NCBI RefSeq assembly: GCF_900141935.1
Contig: NZ_FQYX01000003.1
Location: 210,659 to 274,658, forward strand
From: Arenibacter nanhaiticus
Lineage (GTDB): Bacteria; Bacteroidota; Bacteroidia; Flavobacteriales; Flavobacteriaceae
DNA length: 64,000 nt
Direction of reading: 5' to 3'
Position numbers and translations under genes: made by a program. Shown here piece by piece: positions 46,258-54,159 of this stretch; position 1 is the stretch's first letter; each line of letters starts with the position of its first letter. Under the pieces are notes generated by a model, which was given only the letters and a program-made list of their open reading frames with translations, was not told the origin of the DNA and did not search any database.

Positions 46258-47115
46258 TTATCTTTTTGAACGAATATAGGATCTTGGAGTGTATCCTGTG
46301 AATTTTTTAAACGTAGTGGCAAAGTATTGAGAAGAGCCAAACCCAAGGTCAAAGGCAACCTGTGTGACCTTTTTTTTCTTTAACAGCTCCATTTTTGCTT
46401 GCTCGATCCTTAGTCGGTTGATGTATTCCTTGGGAGGCATGCCAGAATTTATCTTAAACCAATTTTTAAAATACCCCGTGGACATATCTACCAATTTTGC
46501 AAGTTCATCAACATAAATGATCCGATGCAGATTTTTTGAAATATACCGATCCAAAGTATCCAACTTTATGGAAGGGGTGTTTTGTGGTGGTTTTTTAGAA
46601 AGAATAACGGTTTCTAACAACAATTGAACAATTAACTGATCTAACTGTATTTTAGATAGTATAGAATCTTCATTTTCTAAACAGTTCATTAATTTTTCCA
46701 ATATCCACTTTAACCGAAACGACCCTTTAAAAATATATTCCGTTTTATCTAAAAGTCCATTCAATAAATACTCCGTTTGTTTTTTAGGTAGGCTGCAAAG
46801 CTTGCCTTTAGATGGGTCTATCAGTACCTGAATCCAAAACAGTTCGCCTTTATCTTCAGGAAATTCTCCAGTACTGTGAATAGTATCTGGAGGCACTACA
46901 AATATATCATTGCCATTAAGTTCATATAAATGCTCGCCAATCTTATAATGTTGTTGTCCATTCATACAAAAACAAATCTCCATGGCTCCTTTGTGCCTAT
47001 GCTGCTCTAGACCCGGTTGTACCCTGTTGTATTTATAATGGCCAAAGGAAAGGGCTCTTTTTATGCCGTACTCTTGAAGATTAAACACCCTTCTTTCTTG
47101 CTTTTCTAATTCCAT
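46258..47115 (-). CDS. AraC-family transcriptional regulator
   Basis: A 285-residue regulator. The frame is open to 47202, but the ATG at 47113-47115 (MELEKQERRVFNLQEYG) is preferred; the extra 29 residues upstream are hydrophobic and would overlap the divergent gene. The cupin half reads HRHKGAMEICFCMNG, GNDIFVVPPDTIHS; the HTH half reads IYVDELAKLVDMSTGYFKNWFKI and KVTQVAFDLGFGSSQYFATTFKK. It faces the phytanoyl-CoA-dioxygenase-like gene and is the nearest regulator of the plus-strand glycosidase run. Confidence 0.9.
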   Translation of the reverse strand: MELEKQERRVFNLQEYGIKRALSFGHYKYNRVQPGLEQHRHKGAMEICFCMNGQQHYKIGEHLYELNGNDIFVVPPDTIHSTGEFPEDKGELFWIQVLIDPSKGKLCSLPKKQTEYLLNGLLDKTEYIFKGSFRLKWILEKLMNCLENEDSILSKIQLDQLIVQLLLETVILSKKPPQNTPSIKLDTLDRYISKNLHRIIYVDELAKLVDMSTGYFKNWFKINSGMPPKEYINRLRIEQAKMELLKKKKVTQVAFDLGFGSSQYFATTFKKFTGYTPRSYIRSKR

Positions 47116-47201
47116 TAAAATGTATAAAAAAGTAATATAGTACAAAATTAATAGACTTTCATTTATTAAAATTACAATTTTGGCATTCTTTAAACAAAAC
47201 A

Positions 47202-47930
47202 ATGGAAACGAGAAGATTAGAATTTTCGAAACAAGGCTATATCAAAATAGATGCCTTGCTTTCAATAGAGGAGGTACAATCCTTGCGTACTATTTATGAT
47301 GAATTGCTCCAAGACAAAATAGCAACCGCTCACCTGCGTAGCGATCTTGCCGGTGAAGAAAATACCACTGGCAAAAAGGTTGAGCGCATCACCCAAATTA
47401 TGCGACCGAGTAGTGTCAATATCGAATTGCTCAATAACAAGGCTTACGAAAAAGCCTTGCAACTAGTACAGAATATGCTAGGAGCCGATATGGCGCTTGA
47501 CTTTGACATGATGATCAATAAGGCCCCCCATACCAATACGCCAACCCCTTGGCATCAGGATGCAGCTTATTGGATTGACATGCCCGATAAAAGATCGGCC
47601 AGTTGTTGGATAGCCTTGGATGAGGTGTTCGAAGAAAATGGCTGTATGTGGTTTGTCCCCAAAGAGGAAGGAAATACTATTCTTCCACATAAAAATTTAC
47701 CCAATGGAGGAGCACTGTATTGTGAAACCGACACCACTCAAGCAAAGAGCATTCCGCTACATCCTGGTGGCTGTACTTTTCATGATGGGTACACGCTTCA
47801 CTTTAGCAAGGGCAATACGACGAATACGCAACGAAGAGCCCTGATCTTAAATTTCAGGCCCCAAAAAATGATCGAGTTAGAAAGGGAAAAAGGGGTAGAT
47901 CATACAGGAGAGCGAAAAAAAAGGAATTAG
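47202..47930 (+). CDS. Phytanoyl-CoA dioxygenase (PhyH)-family Fe(II)/2-oxoglutarate oxygenase
   Basis: A 242-residue cytosolic oxygenase without signal peptide. It has the iron-binding triad His118, Asp120 (WHQDAAYW) and His200 (HDGYTLHFSKGN), and the 2-oxoglutarate-binding Arg around 211-212 (NTQRRALILNF). The family hydroxylates small carbon substrates, and members in sugar loci may act on sugars or their derivatives. It begins the plus-strand unit that runs through the glycosidases. Which substrate it uses here is unknown. Confidence 0.88.
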   Translation: METRRLEFSKQGYIKIDALLSIEEVQSLRTIYDELLQDKIATAHLRSDLAGEENTTGKKVERITQIMRPSSVNIELLNNKAYEKALQLVQNMLGADMALDFDMMINKAPHTNTPTPWHQDAAYWIDMPDKRSASCWIALDEVFEENGCMWFVPKEEGNTILPHKNLPNGGALYCETDTTQAKSIPLHPGGCTFHDGYTLHFSKGNTTNTQRRALILNFRPQKMIELEREKGVDHTGERKKRN

Positions 47931-48010
47931 TTGATCCAATGCCTATCACCTGATTTCACTTTAGTTAAATTCTAAAATTGATGGTGACTACTAAAAACAA
48001 AAAGTAATAA

Positions 48011-48543
48011 ATGAACCTTAAATTTATATATCCCCGCTGGGGAAGCTCAGAAGTATCATGGCCTGTTTTGCAATAACACACGAAACCCATCGTTCCCGCT
48101 TCTCTTTTGCTGCTCACGCCTGTTTGTCTTATTTGGAAGATTATCCTTTTTTGAAACTTACGGCTGACTTTTTACATTGGTGTTGTGTTGCCGAACCTTT
48201 ATTAGAAAATCAACTAACAGCAGTAGAAAAGGCCATTGAACACACCTATCATATCCATGCACGTGTTGGTTCGGCCCAAAGTCCGCAGGTGATAGATCCC
48301 CGAGATGGAAATTACAAAAATGAGCTGGATAGGTTCAACGAATGGTGGCGTTTAATGATCAAAAATGCTTTGGAAAACAAACGCTCCTTTATCACCATCA
48401 CTCCCGAATATGGCCCCCATCCCTGTACACTATATAAGACCAATACTCAAATACCGATGGGTGACCAATGGGAAATCAATCAATTCATTCAAAAAGAAAT
48501 TGTAGAGAACTACAAAAATCTATATAAAACCCTTAATACTTAG
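48011..48543 (+). pseudogene. Sugar isomerase/epimerase gene with a large internal deletion
   Basis: The ATG at 48011 starts a family N-terminus (MNLKFIYPRWGSSEVSWP) that ends in a stop after 21 codons. The other frame, from about 48065, carries the family's second half: THETHRSRFSF (metal Glu), LTADFLHW, HARVGSAQSPQV (metal His), ITPEYGP (metal Glu). Compared with the intact paralogue at 34176-35054 about 100 residues in the middle are gone. The reading frames differ across the junction, so no full protein is made. A downstream ATG (48058) gives at most a 161-residue fragment. This is the fourth gene here broken by an internal deletion or shift. Confidence 0.8.
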
Positions 48544-48562
48544 GACAAACACAATTATCATT

Positions 48563-51091
48563 ATGTTCAGATTACAAATTATTTCGCTCCTTTTAATAGT
48601 AGGCTCATGTAACGCTTACAAGGATCAAAGCCCGGAAGAATTGGCGGCCCAAGAGGTCCTTAATAGAACTTTAGGAGAAGAAGACGCGTCTAAATTTATC
48701 TTTAAATACACCGCGAATGACTCCTTGGATACTTATACCATAAAGGTGAAAAACAATAAGGTTTTAGTAAGCGGAAATTCGCCTACGGCATTGACTAGGG
48801 GAGCCTATGACTATTTAAAAAACGCCACAAATTCCATGATAAGTTGGTCTGGGAAAAATATCAATATTCCAGAGGAATTGCCCGAAGTAGAAAAAACTAG
48901 TACTTCCCCATACAAGAACAGATATTATTTAAATGTATGTGCCTTTGGTTATTCAACACCATATTGGGACTGGAAACGGTGGGAACAGGAAATAGATTGG
49001 ATGGCCTTAAAAGGCATGAACTTCCCTTTAGCGTTAGTAGCCAATGAAGCAATTGCAACACGTGTATGGAAAAAGTTGGGGTTAACGCAAGACGAAATTG
49101 ATGCCTTTTATACGGCCCCTTCATTACTGCCATGGCAACGCATGGGGAATGTAAACGATCTTGGTGGTGAATTGTTGACGGAAGAATGGCATAATGGTCA
49201 AATAGCACTTCAGCACAAAATCTTAAAAAGAATGAAAGAACTTAACATGAATCCTATTCTTCCCTCTTTTGCCGGTTTTGTACCTAAGGATATTAGTAGG
49301 TTGTTTCCAGAAAATGAGCTCTTGCCAGTAAGTTGGGGAGGTTTCCCGGATAAACATCAAGGGTTCCTCATAAGTCCAAAAACACCTTTGTTTGATAAGA
49401 TCGGAAAGCTTTTTATAGAGGAATGGGAAAGAGAATTTGGTAAAGGCAAATACTATCTTGCCGATAGTTTTAATGAAATGGACCTTCCAAAAACAGATCG
49501 GCCGGTAACCGAACTTTTAGCCGAATACGGGAGCTCAATCTATGAGTCACTTAAATCTGGTAACCCGGATGCCGTATGGGTGGTACAGGGATGGATGTTT
49601 ACTTATCAAAGAAATATCTGGAACAAGGAAACTACGAATGCACTTTTTAGTAAAATTCCTGATGACAAATTAATGATTCTCGATTATGCATATGAGTATA
49701 ACGGTATCGCTTATAAAAACGGATTTAACTATGATGTATTCGAAGGGTATAATAATAAACCGTGGGTATATGGTTTTATGCTTAATAGTGGAGGAAAAAC
49801 CGGACATACAGGTGTGCACGATTATTATGCAACCAACCCTATTGAGCTTTTAAAATCTCCATATTATAAAAGTAATACTGGTTTTGGTTTTGCCCCTGAA
49901 GGTATAGAAAATAATGAAGTAACCTTTGAACTAGTGTCCGATATGGCATGGACAAGCGAAGCTATTGATTTGGATAATTGGTACGTTGAGTATGCGAAAG
50001 GGCGCTACGGTGCCGCTCCGACAGCCATGGCAGAAGCTTGGCAGTTGCTTAGAAAAACTAGTTACGGAACTATGACAGACCATCCTCGCTTTGGTTTTCA
50101 AGGCAATAGTGGATCATGGTCTACAGGAACCATAAACAAAGATCCCCGTATTTTTGAAGCTATAGAAAAATTTCTTTCCTGTTCGGAGGAGTTGAAGGAT
50201 TCTGAACTGTATAAAGCAGATGCTCTTGAATTTGCAGCAACTGCCTTATGCCATAAGGCTGAAGATTGGTTTGGCTATGCCTATAATGCACATCAAAAGT
50301 CAGATTTTGAAACACGGGATAAAGCAGGTGAATGGGCATTGCAGCTACTAACGAATGCTGATAGGTTGTTGGAAAACCATCCGACTTTAAATCTACAACG
50401 ATGGATTGATTTTGCCCGAGCAACAAGTACCGATACAAATCAACAGGATAAGTATGAAGAGGATGCAAGAAGAATTTTGACCGTTTGGGGCCCTCCAAAA
50501 CTTAAATTAGGGGTTAATGATTATGCCGCTAGAATGTGGGGAGGTCTGATCCGTGATTATTATCGGGAGAGAATGGCAGGTAAATTAGAAAGCTTACGAT
50601 TAAACGAAACCTATGATCATAGAACATTTGAGGACGCTTGGGTACGAAACAAAGGGGTGAGTAAAATAGAGCCTTTTAAAGATCCATTGGAGTCGGCAAG
50701 GAAGTTGGTAAAACAAGCTATTGAAAGACCTGTTCCTGTTATCGTAAATGAAGATGGTATTGTGGTGGGCGAATGGTCTTCAAAGGATAATACCATGGAA
50801 TGGCCTATTAATAGAGCGGATTTGCCAAAAATTAAAGAGGTAAAATTCATTTATACTAGCGGAAATACGCCAGTCAGTATAAAAAATGTAACATTAATCG
50901 CCGATGGTAAGCCTTTATATGAAAACTCAAAGCTTGGTTTTCTTGATAGAGAGAATGCAACAGTAGTGTATCCATTGGGATTACCAAAGGGTGTGAGGGC
51001 AAACAACGGTGCATCTCTAAAAGTGGCAATAAGCAGTAATGATGAAGAAATACCAGCGAAAGGCAAGGCGGTTTTAATTCTTGAAGATTAA
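48563..51091 (+). CDS. GH89 alpha-N-acetylglucosaminidase
   Basis: An 842-residue exported lipoprotein-like enzyme (LLLIVGSCNAY) that releases terminal alpha-linked GlcNAc, the human NAGLU family. The N-terminal alpha/beta domain ends about 110, followed by the barrel: YRYYLNVCAFGYSTPYWDWKRW-like start (120-140), LADSFNEMD with Glu305 (likely acid/base), FAPEGIENN with Glu446 as likely nucleophile, and VVQGWMF. The helical C-terminal domain (about 470-720) carries a DYAARMWGGLI-type motif. An uncommon activity for plant or algal glycans, so the target may be an animal- or bacterial-type glycan. It is 19 nt after the broken isomerase. Confidence 0.88.
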   Translation: MFRLQIISLLLIVGSCNAYKDQSPEELAAQEVLNRTLGEEDASKFIFKYTANDSLDTYTIKVKNNKVLVSGNSPTALTRGAYDYLKNATNSMISWSGKNINIPEELPEVEKTSTSPYKNRYYLNVCAFGYSTPYWDWKRWEQEIDWMALKGMNFPLALVANEAIATRVWKKLGLTQDEIDAFYTAPSLLPWQRMGNVNDLGGELLTEEWHNGQIALQHKILKRMKELNMNPILPSFAGFVPKDISRLFPENELLPVSWGGFPDKHQGFLISPKTPLFDKIGKLFIEEWEREFGKGKYYLADSFNEMDLPKTDRPVTELLAEYGSSIYESLKSGNPDAVWVVQGWMFTYQRNIWNKETTNALFSKIPDDKLMILDYAYEYNGIAYKNGFNYDVFEGYNNKPWVYGFMLNSGGKTGHTGVHDYYATNPIELLKSPYYKSNTGFGFAPEGIENNEVTFELVSDMAWTSEAIDLDNWYVEYAKGRYGAAPTAMAEAWQLLRKTSYGTMTDHPRFGFQGNSGSWSTGTINKDPRIFEAIEKFLSCSEELKDSELYKADALEFAATALCHKAEDWFGYAYNAHQKSDFETRDKAGEWALQLLTNADRLLENHPTLNLQRWIDFARATSTDTNQQDKYEEDARRILTVWGPPKLKLGVNDYAARMWGGLIRDYYRERMAGKLESLRLNETYDHRTFEDAWVRNKGVSKIEPFKDPLESARKLVKQAIERPVPVIVNEDGIVVGEWSSKDNTMEWPINRADLPKIKEVKFIYTSGNTPVSIKNVTLIADGKPLYENSKLGFLDRENATVVYPLGLPKGVRANNGASLKVAISSNDEEIPAKGKAVLILED

Positions 51092-51288
51092 AGAAACAAA
51101 GGATACGGTCTAAGTCTAAACGTTGATAATTCGTGTTTCTTAAGGTCAATTTGCCTAGAAACGGAATAGTCTTAGGACTTATATGGAAAAAAAATATCAA
51201 TAAATGGTAAATTATCGGTGGATTCAAGGGAGCTAAGCAACTAATTTTCCAATTGAAATAATCCAATAAATATCCTGACTATAACGCC

Positions 51289-54141
51289 ATGCAATTTACT
51301 TCTTACTTGCCCCTTCCTACAAGAGTCTATAAGTCTAACCTTTTACTGTTACTTATTTTTCTTGTTTGTTCTTTAAATTATACAGTCGCACAACAATCCC
51401 CTTCAGGGGTAGTATCCCTCTCCGAACTAGAAATAGAAAAGGCGGTTCAGCCTTGGTGGCCATTACAAAAAAATACAGCCATAACAGGAGCTCCCCTAAC
51501 AATAGCTGGAACGAACTTTAAAAAGGGAATAGGAACCTTATCGGAAAGTAGTGTTTATATTTTTTTGGATGGAAAAGGTGATACTTTTAAAGCCGAAGTC
51601 GGACTACAAGATCCCTCTGCATTTCCTGTAGCGGTAAAATACAACGCTCTCAGTGATGGCTCAAAATTGTTTTATACCCAAGACGAAACCGGTAAAAAGT
51701 TTGTTGGTATAGCGAACTCCGAAGAAACCATGGGCAGCGGTAGTGTGCAATTTGTTATTAAAGGTGACGGCAAGCTTTTATGGAGAAGCAAAAAAATAAA
51801 GGGTGGTCAAACCCCAACACCGATAGCATTAAGTTTAAAAGGGATCAAAGTTTTAGAGCTGACGGTAAACGATGGTGATGACGGGATTTCAGGAGATCAT
51901 GCCGTTTGGGGAAATCCAGAAATAACCTATTCTTCATTTAAGCCAATATTAGTAGATGCCAATTATATAAATACCTTAAAAACTGTTGACAATAATTTTA
52001 ACAACCATTTAAAACCCTTAATCGAACAACTTCCCGTTGGGAGTGCTGCTTTAAGGACTGGGGTAAACAAGGACTGGTTGGTAGAAAAGGTATCCCTTTC
52101 TTCTAATATCTATAAGGAAGATAACGGTAAAGAAATAATGATGTCTAATGGCTTGGTAAGCAGAACTTTTAGATTGAGTCCTAATTGCGCCACGGTAGAT
52201 TTTAAAAACTTGACTACAGGCGAATCTTTACTTCGTGGGGTTAGCCCAGAAGCCATGCTTACCATTGACGGACAAGAATATGCGGTTGGTGGCCTAGATG
52301 GGCAAAAGGAGTATGGATATTTAAAAAAAGAGTGGTTAGATGATCTATGGAGTCCGGATGGTTCTTTTCAGCTTTCGACATTTACCATAGGAGATATTCA
52401 AAAACGAATTGAATGGCCTAACAAAAGATGGTCATTGGAGTCTAAACAACCACAAAAAGGAAAAAGCATTTCCTTTACCTATCACCATAGTCGGTTAAAG
52501 GATATTGAAGTCCAGGTACACTATAATATTTATGATGGAATCCCTCTTATTAGTAAATGGTTCACCATAACAAATAAAGGCTCGCATACCATTGTCTTAA
52601 ATAATTTTAAAAGTGAAATACTGGCCATGGTGGAAGCTGAGAGCGCGGTAGAGAAACAAAGGGGATGGGAAACTCCAAATATTCATGTAGAAAGCGATTA
52701 TGCTTTTCATTCCATGTCCATGAAAAATGCCAATAAGGTAGTGCATTGGGAAAAAGACCCACGGTATACCTCACAAGCAAGCTATTTATTAGCAACCCCC
52801 TGTTTGTTGGAGTGTAAATTGCCTATAGGACCTAATGAAGCCATTGCCCCAGCTGCTACATTTGAATCTTTTAGAATTTGGGAATTGCCGTACGATAGTT
52901 CTGATAAACAACGCAAAGGGTTATATACCAATGCTATGTATGCCAAGATAGCGCCTTGGGTTACAGAAAATCCGCTATTCTTACATGTAACAACTACTGA
53001 AGATGCCAAAGTTAAGGCGGCCATAGACCAATGTGCAGAAACAGGGTACGAAATGGTGATCTTAAGCTTTGGTAGCGGACTCAATATGGAAGACTTATCC
53101 GAATCCAATATTGCCAAATTTAAGGCTTTGGCAGATTATGCCCATGCCAAGGGAATAGAACTGGGGGGCTACTCTCTCTTGTCTAGTCGCTGGATTAGTG
53201 ATGAGGTCGATGTTATTAATCCTGAAACTGGGAAAAGAGGAGGCGTAATACATGGGAGTTCTCCTTGTTTAAATAGCCAATGGGGTATTGATTATTTTGA
53301 AAAACTTAAAGTTTTCTTCGAAAAAACAGGTTTCGACCTGTTGGAACACGATGGTTCTTACCCTGGTCAATTGTGTGCATCAACAGCTCACGTAGGCCAC
53401 CGTGGCTTGGAAGATTCCCAATGGAAATCTTGGAAACGCATCAGTGATTTCTATAAATGGTGCAACGAAAAAGGGATTTTCCTCAATATCCCAGATTGGT
53501 ATTACCTAAGTGGTAGCACTAAAAACAGTATAGGATATCGCGAGGTAAATTGGTCCTTGCCTAGAGAACGACAACTGGTCTTGGGCAGACAAAATATGTT
53601 CGATGGCACCTACGATAGACTTCCTAGCATGAGCTGGACCTTTGTTCCGCTTACCGAATATCATGGGGGAGGAGCCGCCGCAACCATAGAGCCCTTGGAT
53701 ACACATGTGAAGGCTTACAAAGCGCATATGATACAGAATTATGGTATGGGGTTACAGGCTTGTTATAGAGGGCCACGTTTATACGATACCGAGAGAACGA
53801 AATCGATGGTTATAGAGGTGGTAGATTGGTATAAAAAATATCGCGATATTCTCAATTCCCCCATCGTTCACCTTAAAAGAGCCAATGGAAGGGAAATGGA
53901 TGGCATAATGCATGTAAACCCAGAATTAAAGGAGAAGGGGATGGCCATGTTTTTTAACCCTACCAATGAGGAGATTACACAAACTATTCAACTGCCCTTG
54001 TATTATACCGGGCTTACAGAGGTAGCCCGTATACAAGAAAAAGAAGGTCCGGTGAAGACTTATACACTAGAGCGCGATTATAGTGTTCCTATTACCGTAA
54101 AAATACCGGCTCATGGTTATAACTGGTTTAAAATTCACTAA
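51289..54141 (+). CDS. NPCBM-domain protein with GH-D/GH36-like barrel, probable alpha-galactosidase-type hydrolase
   Basis: A 950-residue exported protein (signal about 14-35, LLLLLIFLVCSLNYTVAQ). An NPCBM-type module occupies about 38-215 (LSELEIEKA...PLTIAGTNFKKGIGT, DGKGDTFKAEVG). A beta-sandwich (about 270-560) and a TIM barrel follow, with candidate catalytic Asp688 (LLEHDGSYPG) and Asp736 (NIPDWYYL). This order, NPCBM then sandwich then barrel with Asp, is that of clan GH-D enzymes, but I recognise no close subfamily, so the specificity (alpha-galactose, alpha-GalNAc or other) is open. It may belong to a poorly described family. It is 18 nt from the GH95-like gene. Confidence 0.7.
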   Translation: MQFTSYLPLPTRVYKSNLLLLLIFLVCSLNYTVAQQSPSGVVSLSELEIEKAVQPWWPLQKNTAITGAPLTIAGTNFKKGIGTLSESSVYIFLDGKGDTFKAEVGLQDPSAFPVAVKYNALSDGSKLFYTQDETGKKFVGIANSEETMGSGSVQFVIKGDGKLLWRSKKIKGGQTPTPIALSLKGIKVLELTVNDGDDGISGDHAVWGNPEITYSSFKPILVDANYINTLKTVDNNFNNHLKPLIEQLPVGSAALRTGVNKDWLVEKVSLSSNIYKEDNGKEIMMSNGLVSRTFRLSPNCATVDFKNLTTGESLLRGVSPEAMLTIDGQEYAVGGLDGQKEYGYLKKEWLDDLWSPDGSFQLSTFTIGDIQKRIEWPNKRWSLESKQPQKGKSISFTYHHSRLKDIEVQVHYNIYDGIPLISKWFTITNKGSHTIVLNNFKSEILAMVEAESAVEKQRGWETPNIHVESDYAFHSMSMKNANKVVHWEKDPRYTSQASYLLATPCLLECKLPIGPNEAIAPAATFESFRIWELPYDSSDKQRKGLYTNAMYAKIAPWVTENPLFLHVTTTEDAKVKAAIDQCAETGYEMVILSFGSGLNMEDLSESNIAKFKALADYAHAKGIELGGYSLLSSRWISDEVDVINPETGKRGGVIHGSSPCLNSQWGIDYFEKLKVFFEKTGFDLLEHDGSYPGQLCASTAHVGHRGLEDSQWKSWKRISDFYKWCNEKGIFLNIPDWYYLSGSTKNSIGYREVNWSLPRERQLVLGRQNMFDGTYDRLPSMSWTFVPLTEYHGGGAAATIEPLDTHVKAYKAHMIQNYGMGLQACYRGPRLYDTERTKSMVIEVVDWYKKYRDILNSPIVHLKRANGREMDGIMHVNPELKEKGMAMFFNPTNEEITQTIQLPLYYTGLTEVARIQEKEGPVKTYTLERDYSVPITVKIPAHGYNWFKIH

Positions 54142-54159
54142 TCAACCTAAATATTAAAA

